Assembly (NCBI GenBank): GCA_051453625.1
Contig: JBOZIK010000001.1
Coordinates: forward strand, 68,933,360 to 68,988,646
DNA length: 55,287 nt
Reading direction: 5' to 3'
From: Welwitschia mirabilis
Taxonomy: Eukaryota; Gnetophyta; Gnetopsida; Welwitschiales
This document shows positions 1 through 10,720 of this stretch, one piece after another (position 1 is the stretch's first letter; every line of letters begins with the position of its first letter). Made by a program: the position numbers and the translations under genes. Below the pieces are notes generated by a model, which did not search any database, was not told the DNA's origin, and was given only the letters and a program-made list of their open reading frames with translations.

Positions 1-1
1 A

Positions 2-371
2 TGAAAAAACCTTGCAGGAACTTTTTGCTAAACTTACGGATATAGTAAACTTAATGGCAAGCCTCAGAGGATACATGGAATAAAGCAAAGTGGTAAGGAA
101 AGTGTTGAGATCCTTATCTAAGAGATTTAAACCGAAGGTAATAACAATCAAAGAAAGCAAAAATATTAGTGCAATGGCATTATAAGAACTTCAAGATAAT
201 CTTTAAACCTATGAACTTTAATTTACTAAAGATAGGAGAAAAGGTATTGCTTTGAAATGTGTGCAGGAGGATTACAGATCTGATAGACCAGATGAAGAAT
301 TGACAATGATGAAGTGGCTCTTCTAGCTAGGTGTTTCAAACGATTTTTCTAGACGAAAAAGGAAGGATAAT
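2..371 (+). pseudogene. Copia A gag, UBN2-type core (fragment)
   Basis: The plus-strand translation reads ELFAKLTDIVN, VVRKVLRSLSKRFKPKV, TIKESKNISAMAL and then NL-stop-TYEF. This is the well-known gag core of plant Copia elements (pattern VRK-LRSLP-F--KVTAI-E). Gag builds the virus-like particle in which the element is reverse transcribed. Stops replace residues at several points (E-stop-SK, AL-stop-EL, NL-stop-TY), each explicable by one or two transitions. The fragment begins at the window edge and runs into an N gap at 372. No start codon is visible. Confidence 0.75.
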
Positions 372-574
372 NNNNNNNNNNNNNNNNNNNNNNNNNNNNN
401 NNNNNNNNNNNNNNNNNNNNNNNNNNNNNNNNNNNNNNNNNNNNNNNNNNNNNNNNNNNNNNNNNNNNNNNNNNNNNNNNNNNNNNNNNNNNNNNNNNNN
501 NNNNNNNNNNNNNNNNNNNNNNNNNNNNNNNNNNNNNNNNNNNNNNNNNNNNNNNNNNNNNNNNNNNNNNNNNN

Positions 575-928
575 GATCATGGATCAAATAGAGAAAGAAG
601 ACTATCTTTCATGGCCCTAGTATCATCTCTCAAGAATGTGCCTAGTACTTCAACATTAGATGACTTAGAAATAATTGATAAAGAGGAAGATGAGTTAGAA
701 GAAACCTGTCAAGAGTTGTATGAAGAATGTGAGAAGCTCATCAAAAGAATCAATGAATTAAACAAAATGGTAAAGACCATTACAGTAAAAAAGGAGGAAG
801 TGGAAGAGAAGTGCAAAGTACTCAAAGCTGATAAATTCAAGTTAATTACTCAGGTGAACGATCTTTCATGTTTTGTAAATAAGTTTTTTGGTAGTTCATC
901 TAAACTAGAACAGATGCTTAGAATATAA
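575..928 (+). pseudogene. Copia A gag, coiled-coil segment
   Basis: After the N gap one frame is open from 575 to the TAA at 926-928. From about residue 15 it is strongly charged and heptad-like (EEDELEETCQELYEECEKL, then a Lys/Glu-rich helix). This matches the coiled-coil stretch that plant Copia gag proteins carry between the UBN2 core and the zinc knuckle. The ATG at 611 is probably internal to gag rather than a true start. The frame continues past the TAA in recognisable gag style (KQNGYKSVFSF), so the stop looks like a point mutation. Confidence 0.6.
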
Positions 929-1021
929 AAACAAAATGGATACAAATCAGTTTTTAGTTTTGAAGCACAAATTTCATGAAAATAAATAAACCAAACAAGT
1001 AAGTTTATGTCTAATATCTTA

Positions 1022-1710
1022 TGCAATTTTTATGGTGGTCATGGTCATTTTAAACTATTTTGCAAATTTAAATATATAATATGTACTTTTGAACATGTGA
1101 ATGATTTAGCATTTAAATTTATTTCTAAGAACAATATACCACCTAAGTCAAATAAGACTAAGTTGGCTAAAGCTAATAATCTCTAAAGCTTTGTATCACA
1201 GATAAATTGTAGAAAATCTCATGTAAAAAGTTGGTATCTAGATAGCAGTTTTTCAATGCATATAACAAGAGATAAATCAAGTTTTCAAAGATTAAAGAGC
1301 ATAAATAATGGAGAAGTCATTTTTGGAAACAACCAAATAGCATAAATAGAAGGTACAAGAAGCATCAAAGGAGGTATGTCATATAACCTCAATGATGTAC
1401 TTTATGTGAATAGTTTACAACATAATTTATTAAGTGTTAGTTAACTTTGTGACAAAGGAAATAGAATAATCTTTGATAAATCTAAATGTATAGTTGAGAA
1501 TAAGAAAACAAATGCTATTATTTTCTATGTAAAACATGTTGATAATGCTTATAGATTAGAAGTTAAAACTCTTAATCAATCAATAAATGTAAATCAACAG
1601 TTTAGGAAAGATAGTGATAACATTAAATGTTTTTCTATCAAAAATGATGTAAACTCTAGTTTTGATAATCATTTTATCTCTCATAAAAGTGATTTGGAGT
1701 TTGATACACT
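1022..1710 (+). pseudogene. Copia A zinc knuckle, protease and gag-pre-integrase region
   Basis: The zinc knuckle at 1022-1063 reads C-NF-Y-GGHG-H-FKLF-C. It is a CCHC box whose second Cys has become Tyr (TGT to TAT). From 1232 comes the Copia protease signature WYLDSSFSMHIT, where the catalytic Asp-Ser-Gly is now Asp-Ser-Ser. It continues into the typical DVLYVNSLQHNLLSVS and LCDKGNRIIF segments of the gag-pre-integrase region. Stops interrupt it (for example before LCDKGN). Similarity ends near 1710 without the expected HHCC zinc finger or integrase core. Confidence 0.75.
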
Positions 1711-2087
1711 ATCCTTTGGGTAATTGCAGAGAAGTTAGCTGGATCTATGATTCGGTCGATCAGACGTGGTAGGTCGATCGTCCTGAAAGCCTAGTCACCT
1801 GGACCTCTTCCAGTACTATAAACTTGTATCTCAACGGGTTGATTAGATGTTCGAGCGATCAACTAGATCTAATGGATTACAGTGTAGAATTATATTAAGT
1901 GGACCTAATTTCTTTGTAAAATATGCCCTATTTTCTTTAATCTATAAAAGAACTAGGACCCTAACTAGTTTTCATCTCAATCTGGTGCCTTCAAGCCTTC
2001 AGATATAGTGAGTTTCTTCAAGTTTAAGAAATCTTTGCAATCAAATCTAGTGATTTTTTTAGTTTTTCTTCTCTTCAAGGTCTTAGA
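1711..2087 (+). promoter_or_regulatory. Leader/possible internal promoter upstream of the Copia A extra ORF
   Basis: This 377-bp non-coding stretch sits between the truncated protease region and the extra ORF. It holds GGTCGATC-type motifs (around 1752-1785 and 1845-1870) and a TATA-like TATAAAA at 1943-1949, about 140 bp before the ATG at 2088. GGTTGATTAGAT occurs here near 1848 and again in the 3' LTR near 4382. The layout suggests a second promoter serving the extra ORF, but that is inference: no transcript data are available, and a splice acceptor region would look similar. Confidence 0.3.
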
Positions 2088-3133
2088 ATGGCAGCTAGCT
2101 CTTCCAAGAGAGGCCCAAAAAAAGTTGCTTCAAGGGAACCTACATAATTCTTCCATGGAATGTCTGAAGAAGTCTTGGATAAGTTCTATGAGAAGTTTGA
2201 AAAGAAACCTATGTGCTAGGAGTGGTTTCTTGCTTCATCTAAACTTAGGAAACTAAGAGATGTTATTCGGCTCTTGAGAGATCAAGATCTAGATCATTTC
2301 TTGAATGTTTAAGGTTCTACATATCCCTTTCTTACTAGAATGTTTTACTGTGATGCTTCTTTTAAGCATGATACTAGAACTCTAGAAACCCTAGTTTTGA
2401 GTAGAAGGATAAGAGTAATAGCAAATCTTATTTCTGAGCTGACCGATCTTCCTTGAGGAGACTATGAGGAATTTTGGCCTCTGAGAGACACAATGAAAGA
2501 TGGGCCAGTAGTTGTTAAGAAGATTTATGGTAAAATGCATTCTTGGAAGCATACTATTTCTACTTTTCTGTTAACTCCAAAATATCACTTTATCTATTTG
2601 ATCTTTATTTATAATTTTCTTCCTTTGTCTAGCTATCATGATGAGGCCCCTAGCTATAAGGCTTATTTGATATATTTGGTAAGAACTGAGCATTCTATTA
2701 ATGCTTCTACTATAATATTGAAAAATATAGCTTCATAATTAGAGTGCCATAGAACTAGTGTTCTACTTACTCTGTGCTTATCACTAAAATTTATCACCAT
2801 TTCCATGTTAATCTACATTCTTCTTTGGATACTCTTCAGCTCCTATCACCCAGTNNNNNNNNNNNNNNNNNNNNNNNNNNNNNNNNNNNNNNNNNNNNNN
2901 NNNNNNNNNNNNNNNNNNNNNNNNNNNNNNNNNNNNNNNNNNNNNNNNNNNNNNNNNNNNNNNNNNNNNNNNNNNNNNNNNNNNNNNNNNNNNNNNNNNN
3001 NNNNNNNNNNNNNNNCATTGTGACTACCTTAGCTGAAGGTACTAGATCTGCTCATACTTGTGGATATAAAGAAGATTCAGAGGAGAAATCTGAAGAAGAA
3101 GAAGAAGAAGAAGAAGAAGAAGAATCAGATTAA
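2088..3133 (+). pseudogene. Copia A extra 3' ORF, 'putative plant transposon protein' type
   Basis: The reading starts at ATG 2088 (MAASSSKRGPKKVASREPT) and stays in one frame to 2738 with four internal stops. It then shifts frame and ends at the TAA at 3131-3133. Recognisable pieces are a charged start, SEEVLDKFYEKFEKKP, YPFLTRMFYCDASF (the FY-NL position of the family), LTPKYHFIYLIFIYNFLP and LLTKIYHHFHVNL, with a Glu-rich C-terminal tail. From memory this matches the domain annotated in plants as 'putative plant transposon protein' (Pfam Transposase_32). That family is common in retroelement-derived plant gene models, and its biochemical role is unknown. Its place after pol and before the polypurine tract is that of an additional or env-like ORF. 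An N gap (2855-3015) lies inside. Confidence 0.6.
3092..3123 (+). repeat. (GAA)n microsatellite coding the acidic tail
   Basis: About ten GAA triplets in a row encode a polyglutamate run just before the stop of the extra ORF. Slippage here would change tail length without breaking the frame. Confidence 0.9.
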
Positions 3134-3885
3134 ATCCTTCTTGTTTTTCAAACCTTTGTTATGTTATTCTCTTTTTTACTCTTATTGTCAAAAAGAGAGA
3201 TTTGTGCCTTTTTTTGTGAAATTTTTCAAATGTATGCTCTTGGTGAGAATTTCTTTATTTCTTATTTAGTATGAAACTTCATAATAGTTTTTTTTTTTTT
3301 TTAATGAAATCTCGTGTTATGTTTGAGCTAAAATCTTGTTTTTTTTTTTGCTATATTTTTTTGGGAACAAAATTAAAATTATCATCTCAAGTAAAAATGA
3401 GTTAAAAAAATTTTTGATCATATGTTGCATTATCATTTGGTATTATAGTTTGTTCTCAAATCATATCATTTAAATATATAGTTCATAAGTATTGTATTGA
3501 TCATTAACTTTGGTAGTATTTTTTGCATATTCAAAACTTGTCTTATTTCAAAGCACAACTTGTCTATTAAAAATACTTAAATATGTTTCAAAATTTTGGC
3601 TTATCATTATTTATCATTTGGTATAAACATAGGGAGAGAAAATATGGTATTTTATTTTCCATTGATGTCAAAAGGGAAGAAAAGATGTAGTGCTTTTAAT
3701 ATGCTCTTTTTATTGTAGTTTTTGAAAATTTTGCTATTTAGTTAAAGAAGAAGAAAAGATTACCTATCTTAATGTTTTCTTACATATGTATATGTCTTGA
3801 TGTAAGGGGGAGATTTTTTATTTTTTAGTGAATGAGTTTAATTTATTTAAATCTTTGAAATCATAAATTTATTTGCTATCAATTT
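3134..3885. other. Copia A 3' untranslated stretch, no gene seen
   Basis: An AT-rich stretch with T-runs at about 3287-3302 and 3337-3360 and no open frame of note. It links the extra ORF to the polypurine tract. Confidence 0.6.
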
Positions 3886-3898
3886 TAAAGGAGGAGAT
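3886..3898 (+). promoter_or_regulatory. Polypurine tract of Copia A
   Basis: AAAGGAGGAGAT sits immediately before the LTR start, the usual priming site for plus-strand DNA synthesis. The following LTR start reads TATTAGATT, probably TG changed to TA. Confidence 0.6.
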
Positions 3899-4053
3899 TA
3901 TTAGATTATATTTGCCAATTGATATCAAATTAATTCCTCTGGTATAGTGCAAATTTGTTAGATATTATGTGCAAATGAATTTGAATTATGTAGGTGAATG
4001 ATTTGGACCAAAATGCATGAAAGAAACTGCTCAGTTATGTTTACCTCCAGTGG

Positions 4054-4412
4054 GGATCAACCGGATCCTAGAGGGATCGATCGCACCTAAAGAAGATACA
4101 AATAAATAAACTAAACTAGAGGGGTTGACTGGATTATGAAGGGATCAAAGAGACCTGTGATCCTAAGAAACAGTATCCTTAAACTGAATGGAAAGCGGTA
4201 GATTAGATATTCATGGGTCGACCAGATTTGAGAAGCTAATAGTCAAGTCCCAGACTAAGAGGAAAGGGATCGACCAAATTTTTATGGGGTTAACCAAACT
4301 TGAGAAGTTGATATTTCATAATTTCAGATCGAGAGATAAGAATTCAACTAACCCAAGATGGGGTCAACTGAGTTTTTATGGGGTTGATTAGATATTTTTG
4401 GGGTTAACTGGA
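4054..4412 (+). repeat. Degenerate GGGRTYRACC-type motif array in LTR U3
   Basis: At least nine spaced variants of one motif are present: GGGATCAACCGGATC, GGGATCGATCGCACC, GGGGTTGACTGGATT, GGGTCGACCAGATTTG, GGGATCGACCAAATTT, GGGGTTAACCAAACTTG, GGGGTCAACTGAG, GGGGTTGATTAGAT and GGGGTTAACTGGAT. Most are followed by AT-rich 10-20 bp spacers. They lie in the LTR upstream of the TATA box, the usual place for enhancer repeats. Confidence 0.7.
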
Positions 4413-4538
4413 TGGTAAAAAAAAGTAAATTTTATAGATGTTATGTATCCATTACCTAGCTATTACCTAGCCATTTTCTAGCCATTTATAGCTATTGGAG
4501 GTGCAATTCAATTGTATTAAATCCTAGTAACCCTCCAC

Positions 4539-4546
4539 TATAAATA
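4539..4546 (+). promoter_or_regulatory. TATA box of Copia A LTR
   Basis: CACTATAAATATC sits about 640 bp into the LTR, downstream of the repeated motif array. Confidence 0.55.
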
Positions 4547-5789
4547 TCTAGGTAAGAGATGACCTAGAGATCTTTTGGCACTTTTCAAAACTAGCATATT
4601 TATTGTGGATCTGAAAGATCAAGTGGCATATTTCATTAAAACATCTTTTGTATTGATTCATATATGATTGAGGAGATCTATTTCTAGAAAAATAACTTCA
4701 CTTAGAATCAGATCTAAGGACTTAGTCTTTATATTTATTTGGAGAAGAGCTTCATTCTTTATACTGATACTAAACAAGTAATATTAGAGCTAACAAGGCT
4801 TCATTTCATCACTTCTATTTGTCTTAAAAGGTTGAAACTTAGTAAAAGTACATTGTTAAGGTTGAGACTTAACCTATAAAAGTATACTTGTAAGGATTAA
4901 TAGNNNNNNNNNNNNNNNNNNNNNNNNNNNNNNNNNNNNNNNNNNNNNNNNNNNNNNNNNNNNNNNNNNNNNNNNNNNNNNNNNNNNNNNNNNNNNNNNN
5001 NNNNNNNNNNNNNNNNNNNNNNNNNNNNNNNNNNNNNNNNNNNNNNNNNNNNNNNNNNNNNNNNNNNNNNNNNNNNNNNNNNNNNNNNNNNNNNNNNNNN
5101 NNNNNNNNNNNNNNNNNNNNNNNNNNNNNNNNNNNNNNNNNNNNNNNNNNNNNNNNNNNNNNNNNNNNNNNNNNNNNNNNNNNNNNNNNNNNNNNNNNNN
5201 NNNNNNNNNNNNNNNNNNNNNNNNNNNNNNNNNNNNNNNNNNNNNNNNNNNNNNNNNNNNNNNNNNNNNNNNNNNNNNNNNNNNNNNNNNNNNNNNNNNN
5301 NNNNNNNNNNNNNNNNNNNNNNNNNNNNNNNNNNNNNNNNNNNNNNNNNNNNNNNNNNNNNNNNNNNNNNNNNNNNNNNNNNNNNNNNNNNNNNNNNNNN
5401 NNNNNNNNNNNNNNNNNNNNNNNNNNNNNNNNNNNNNNNNNNNNNNNNNNNNNNNNNNNNNNNNNNNNNNNNNNNNNNNNNNNNNNNNNNNNNNNNNNNN
5501 NNNNNNNNNNNNNNNNNNNNNNNNNNNNNNNNNNNNNNNNNNNNNNNNNNNNNNNNNNNNNNNNNNNNNNNNNNNNNNNNNNNNNNNNNNNNNNNNNNNN
5601 NNNNNNNNNNNNNNNNNNNNNNTTGTATGCACTATCTTGATCTCATTATTTATTTATATGTAATTTATAATTAGATTTCTTTAATTTGTTTTGAGCTTAA
5701 GATTTTTGAAAGAACCTATTTACCCCTCCTTCCACCTCTAGGGTTCTCGATCCTATTAATCCAAAATTATTTTGACTTTTCTTCTGGTG

Positions 5790-6480
5790 ATGATATAGAA
5801 TTAAGAAACTTAAGTTCATATTTAAATTCCTAGTAGAACTTGAAGATGACCCTTTTTAACATCCAGTTAATATTGAACAACTTGTGCTTTCCTCAAAAAA
5901 TGGGAAGAAATGTATTAGTGATTAAACTTACATGATCATCATTTCTATCATACTTAGAGAAAAAGCAAAACTTTAGCTTAAAACCATTCCATGTAAGAGT
6001 CTTAAGTCATGGAATCCAGTGCAAAAAGTTCTTATTAAATGATTTATGAGTGTAAGTACCATAAGAAAAATAAGAGAGAATGTTACTAACTTTCAACAAC
6101 AACCTCAAGAAGATTATGCCACAATTTATGAATAATATTTCATAGTTATTGATTCCAATATTATTGATGAATTTTCTAAAGAATAATTGATAAATTAATT
6201 TTGTAGTGGATTGAATAGTCAAACAAAACAACTTGTAGACTTTTCGTATGGTGGCAACTTGATGAACTTGACCTTAGATGATGCATGGAAGTTGTTGGAA
6301 TATCTAATTGAAATAAGTCAAACTTGGCCAAAACCAACTTCTAAAGAAAATTAGACCATAGGTTAATTTATAAAAGACTTAAAAGAAGTAAAACATGATA
6401 CGTAAAAAGGGAAAAATGAATTAACTAACATAATTAAGGATTTCACTACTAATTTAGAGAAGTACACTTAAATAATAACT
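5790..6480 (+). pseudogene. Athila/Tat-like gag
   Basis: The translation follows the gag retrotransposon domain: LREKAKL-stop-LKTIP, SWNPVQKVLIK-stop-F, FQQQPQEDYATIYE, then SGLNSQTKQLVDFSYGGNL and LTLDDAWKLLEYL. These correspond to the classic FY-GL---TR-LVDAA-GG and EEA-ELIE blocks of Athila gag. Multiple stops are present. Gag packages the element RNA, and here it cannot be translated. Confidence 0.7.
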
Positions 6481-7429
6481 AATGTAAAAGTAGCAAAAGA
6501 AAAAAAATATAACTTCGACATGTAATAAATGTAAAGATAACTCTTATCTAGTAAAAGATTACCTCTTGTTGCCAACATGTAAAGAGAGGATGTTTAAGGA
6601 AGTCTATACATTTAACTAAAGTCTTTCAACTTCAAAAATCAACCATAGTATTAACAAAGAATGAGTAGGTAATCAAACTGCAAACATTTTGAGAATAGAT
6701 TTAGAAACTCAAACTTCTAACTAAATAACTCCAAATTTTAACCAAAAACCTCAAATCTTCAACCAAATTAAAGTGATCCACTTAGAGATTTAATAGAATA
6801 ATGTAAAAAAACATAAGAAAAAACCAATAATAACATTGAGAACTTAATTAACATCTTTTAAAAAACAATGTTAGCCAATCAAGGACCATAAAAGTCTCTT
6901 ACATCTCAACCTTCACCAAACTCGAATGAAGTTAAGAGAGATTTAAAGGTAGTAACTAAAAGTGAAAATGATATAAGACCACTTACCCATAGTGCTTTAG
7001 CTTCTAAGAATCATGAAAAAGATAAGGAAGAAGATGATGTAGAAATTTTAGACACATATAACTTCCTTTCAATTTTAAATGATAAGCCTGTCATAAAAAA
7101 TTCTTTACAAGAAAATAAAGGGGATAAACCATTTACTTCTTGGCTTGATATGTTAAACATAAACCCTACCTATAATAAACACTTAAGAGATTTAATGTAA
7201 AAGGTACGAATCAACTTATCTTTTTGGAAACTATTCTAAGAAAATTTTAAGTATGCTAAGCTGTGGAAAGCCCTACTTAGAAGGAAAAAAAAAATACCAT
7301 CCCTAGTAAGGTCTTTATTACATAGTCTATTTCCAACTAGTCATCCAAAAATGTTCTAAATTCAAAGACCTTGGGATAGTAATGATAAGTATCACTTTGA
7401 AAGTAAATAAAGGAATTAGAAAATCCTTA
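6481..7429 (+). pseudogene. Athila/Tat-like gag C-terminal/zinc-knuckle and linker region
   Basis: Near 6517 a CCHC-like box reads C-NK-C-KDNS-Y-LVKD-Y: the His and the last Cys have both become Tyr. Further on come an Asn/Gln-rich linker (NPNFNQKPQIFNQ) and a clearly coding-like acidic stretch (SALASKNHEKDKEEDDVEIL, about 6990-7060) typical of the gag-protease linker of this group. Then follows FTSWLDMLNINPTYNKHLRDLM. Confidence 0.5.
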
Positions 7430-7790
7430 ATTTACATAGGATAAAGTGTAAACGTTATACCTCTTTACATATGTAAAATACTTAAGTTGGAAAATAAAGT
7501 GGAACCTACGTGAATCATCTTAGAATTATTTAGTACTTCAATCAAAAATAATTTGGAGATCATAAAAGACTTATTTATCTAAATAAAATAAGTCTTCTAC
7601 CTCATAGATGTGCTTATTATTAAATTAAAAGATGATGTAGGTTATACACTACTTTTAAAAAGGTCCTTTTGTGCAACCATCCACTGCATCATAGACACAT
7701 GTATTAGAATGATGGAATGTTATATTGGCAATACAAAATTCACCATTAGAGTTTTTAATACCACTAATAAATAAATAGGAGATGAGTGGA
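7430..7790 (+). pseudogene. Athila/Tat-like aspartic protease
   Basis: SVNVIPLYICKILKL at about 7450-7490 matches the Athila protease block D-LGASVN-MP-S-. The catalytic start now reads Y-I-G-stop, so the Asp is lost. Downstream, FYLIDVLIIKLKDDVGYTLLLKRSFCATIHCIIDT matches the flap-to-C-terminal part (VD-VV----D---PIILGRPFLAT--A-ID). Confidence 0.6.
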
Positions 7791-8339
7791 ACTTAGAAGA
7801 AGAAACTAAACCAACTTTATTTTTACAACATCGCCAGACTGAAGAGAAATTGATAATGTTATATGAACTAATTTTATATGATGATTCAACTAATATAAAC
7901 TATCTCAATCATGATGATGAGGAAGTTTTAAACTAGGAATAAGTCCAACATGTAAACTCAACAAAAAAAAAAAAAAAAAAAATCATTTTAAGAGGCATCA
8001 TCCACTACATTCATCTAAACTATAGTCCTAGACAATAGTCAATGATGGAAAATCACTAACATAAACTAAATATTATAACTTTGAATTGAAAAAATTATCC
8101 AAAGATCTAAAATACATTTTCTTATTCAATAACTTAAGGAAACCTTTAATGACAAGTGAACTTCTTACTCTTCAATAAGAATCCAACTTAGTTTTACTTT
8201 TAACTTCTAAGAAAAATGATTTTCCTTGGACTTGTAAGGATTTAGTAGCCATTTTGCCTTTCATAGTTTAATATAGAATCTACCTTGAACATAATGCTAA
8301 ACTAGTTAGATAACCTCAATGAAGGCTAAACCTAGCTCT

Positions 8340-9180
8340 TAAGTAAATAGTTATGGATGAAATTATTAAACTTATGGATGCTGGGATTATCTATCATATA
8401 TCTAATAGTGAGTGGATTAGCCTCTTGATGGTAATTTCTAAAAAAGAGTGGAAAATGAAAAATGTGCGTTAACTTTAGAAAGCTTAATAAGGTTATTAAA
8501 AAGGATCATTATTCTTTATCCTTTGTTAATCGAGTACTTGATAGAATCTAAGGACGTGCTTACTACTATTTTTTTAATGGGTATAGTGATTATAATCAGG
8601 TTTGCATAGCTAGTGAGGACTAAGCAAAAACAACTTTTAATTCTCCATTTAAAAATTTTTCCTTTAGAAGAATGCCTTTTTGATTTTGTAGTACTTCTAA
8701 AACTTTTAAGAAGCAATGATGAGTATCTTATTTAAAATGATAGAGGAATCCATTAAAATATTCATAAATGACTTCTTAATCTTTGTTGAAACTTTTGAAA
8801 AAATCATGAAAATATTAGAGAAAGTCTTAGACAAATTCATAGAAAGTGGCCTACACTTGAGTTGGAAAAAACTTTTCTTTCTTTTTAACAATAAAGTTGT
8901 TTTAGCTCATCACATTTCTAGTGAAAGAATTAAAATGAACTCCACAAAAGTTAGTATCATTCAACACCTTAACCCTTTAACTAATGTCAAATAAGCTAGA
9001 TATTTCCTTGGTCATACTAGTCTCTATTGCCATTTTATTCAATATTATGATAAGGTTTGAAAACCACTTTAGTTCTTACTTAAAAAATAAGTTAAATTTG
9101 ATTAGAATGGATCATGTCAACTTGCTTTTGAGACACCTAAAGATAAAATTTCTTTTGACCTATTGTAATGGAACCTAATT
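8340..9180 (+). pseudogene. Athila/Tat-like reverse transcriptase
   Basis: The segments in order are VMDEIIKLMDAGIIYHIS, then KLNKVIKKDHYSLSFVNRVL, YYFFNGYSDYNQVCIASED and FSFRRMPF. After a frame change come MMSILFKMIEESIKIF, INDFLIF and NPLTNVK with YFLGHTSLYCHFI. The RT active site normally reads FMDDF; at 8761-8772 it is F-I-N-D, with the first catalytic Asp changed to Asn (GAT to AAT). The frame from 8716 to 8991 is still open for 92 codons. Confidence 0.85.
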
Positions 9181-9184
9181 GGAC

Positions 9185-9507
9185 TAAGGATTTTGAACTT
9201 TGTGTGATGCTAAGAATAATTTTAAAGTCATATTTCATCTTAGTAAACCTTGTCTAAGATCCAATCTCACTATACTACCACTAAAAAGGAAATTCATACT
9301 ATTATCTTTTTTCCTAATCACATTAAACACTATCTTCTTTACTTCCATACTAATGTTTATATGGATCATGTATCTATATGTCACCTTATGACTAAGAAGT
9401 ATTCTATTGCTAGACTTATTAGGTTAATCCTTCTTATGCAAGAATTTAATCTTACCATCATTTATAAGTTTAGAAAACATAATAATATTTTAAATCTCTT
9501 ATCTTGA
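9185..9507 (+). pseudogene. Athila/Tat-like RNase H
   Basis: An open stretch at 9256-9507 reads HYTTTKKEIHTIIFF, HYLLYFHTNVYMDHVS, then KKYSIARLIRLILLMQEFNL and ILNLLS. This is the RNase H block normally written Y-TTEKELLA, VYTDH--L and RLIRW-LLLQEFD ending DHLSR. Thr of YTDH is now Met. This domain removes the RNA strand during reverse transcription. Confidence 0.75.
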
Positions 9508-9589
9508 CTTTTGTATTCTCTTTGTTAACTTTGAATCAATAATTTCTTTTCTAATGAGTAAATATTTATTGTTAAACAACTCTATATCA

Positions 9590-10720
9590 TCTTCTCTATT
9601 CATCTTACACCTTTGAATGTTGATATTAAGGACTATTTCATTACCATGAAAAAACCTCAACATTGGCACCATAACCAAGAAAAATATTTTCTCCATATGA
9701 TTAATGATTATGAGTGGAATAAGTCCCACATTTATTATAGCTAAAAACATCAAATCATAAGTAAATGTATGTTTAAGTGAAAAATGATAGACATTCTTAA
9801 CCTTTGCTATGGTGGGGTATGTGAGAAATACTTTAGTGGCTAAAATATTACAATGAAAATTCTTCACTATGGTTTCTATTGGCCTATTCTTTTTCAACAT
9901 TCTTTTGACTTTTCTAGAATGTGTGATGCTTGTCAATATTATGATAGTATAACTCACTCTTAAGACATGCGAACCTTTTGACTTTTTGGGTATTAACTTT
10001 ATAAGCCCTATTAAACTACCTTTTCATGATAAAAATTACATCTTAGTAGTTGTTGATTATGTTATCAAATGATTTGAAGCTATTCTTACTACCAAAAATG
10101 ATGTTTGAACTATTTGTAATTTTATCCAAACTCATATTTTTTAGCATTTTGGTTTCCTTAAAATCATAATTAGTGATTAAAAAACTCATTTTATTAATTA
10201 CCTTTTTCAAAAACTTCTTTTATCTGTTGGAAATAGACATGTAATTGCTAATGCTTATCATTCAAAATCTAATGACCAAGTTGGAAATGCTATAGAGAAA
10301 TTAAGAAGATGCTTTAAAAACTAATGACCAAATTGGAAATTGCTAATGCTTATCATTCAAAATCTAATGACCAAGTTGGAAATGCTATAGGGAAATTAAG
10401 AAGATGCTTTAAAAACTAGTCTTTGTTGATAAGAAAACTTGGGCTTCTAAACTTAATGATGTTTTTGGTCTTATCATACTACTTAGCAAAATTCTCTCAA
10501 CTCTTCACCTTATTAACTTATGTATAAAAACATTTGTATTTTACTAGTTTATGTTTGTTATAACTCTTATTGATCTAACTATCAACTTAATCTTGTAAAC
10601 GTAGATGAAAATATTAAGACTTAATTATCCCCACTTAATCACCTAAATGAAAAACATACCCATGCTATACATTGTTAACTTATTTATGATGCTTAAGCCA
10701 AGTTCAAACATGATAAAAAT
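9590..10720 (+). pseudogene. Athila/Tat-like integrase
   Basis: The zinc-binding part reads HYGFYWPILFQHSFDF and MCDACQ (CxxC intact at about 9918-9934). The core reads LGINFISPIKLPF, YILVVVDYVIK, FGFLKIIISD, then NAYHSKSNDQVGNA, matching the Gypsy core W-IDF-GP, VDYVSKW, IISD and YHPQT-GQ. It continues with VDKKTWASKLNDV. The third catalytic position is disturbed (NAIEKLR in place of VSNREIK). A 95-bp tandem duplication repeats part of the core (10,244-10,418). Confidence 0.75.
10244..10418 (+). repeat. 95-bp tandem duplication inside the integrase core
   Basis: The stretch starting ATTGCTAATGCTTATCATTC at 10,244 restarts at 10,339 and stays nearly identical (AGAG versus AGGG in one place). 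The second copy breaks off near 10,418. It is a replication-type duplication that arose after or during decay, since it breaks the frame. Confidence 0.9.

Larger units (their letters stand above)
1..5760 (+). mobile_element. Copia A: decayed Ty1/Copia LTR retrotransposon, 5' end outside window
   Basis: In order on the plus strand: gag (UBN2-type), a coiled-coil gag segment, a zinc knuckle, an aspartic protease and gag-pre-integrase region, an extra ORF, a polypurine tract and a 3' LTR. Integrase, RT and RNase H are missing: the protease region stops near 1710 and the extra ORF leader follows directly. The 5' LTR must lie left of the window. Frames carry many stops, so this copy is dead. Without pol it could have moved only with help from a complete relative, unless pol was lost after insertion. 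N gaps lie at 372-574, 2855-3015 and 4904-5622. The right boundary near 5760 is approximate, because the terminal CA of the LTR is degraded. Lineage within Copia is not assigned. Confidence 0.8.
3899..5760 (+). repeat. Copia A 3' LTR
   Basis: The LTR begins after the polypurine tract and ends near CACCTCTAGGGTTCTCGATC, a typical Copia LTR end (pyrimidine-rich CCTATTTACCCCTCC followed by CTAGGGTTCTCGATCCTA). It contains a TATA box at 4539-4546 and a purine/GGTCGACC-type motif array at 4054-4412. A 719-bp N gap covers 4904-5622, so the true length is uncertain. The terminal CA is not preserved. Confidence 0.6.

Noticed and set aside
323-591. Short open frames on both strands across 372-574
   Set aside because: They consist almost wholly of N; no protein is supported. 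The same holds for frames over 4874-5632, 19,201-19,590, 21,003-21,303, 48,986-49,517 and 52,566-53,111.
1711-2087. Reading this stretch as a second LTR of Copia A
   Set aside because: It shares short motifs with the 3' LTR but is not collinear with it, and no polypurine tract or primer-binding site adjoins it.
3092-3123. Poly-Glu run as a separate acidic protein
   Set aside because: It is the tail of the extra ORF; the frame does not start independently.
8516-8891. Minus-strand open frames over the Athila-like RT
   Set aside because: Antisense shadows of a plus-strand domain whose RT blocks are clear.
9499-9957. 152-codon minus-strand frame
   Set aside because: It lies antisense to the RNase H-integrase region, which reads as Gypsy on the plus strand; the minus translation resembles nothing known.
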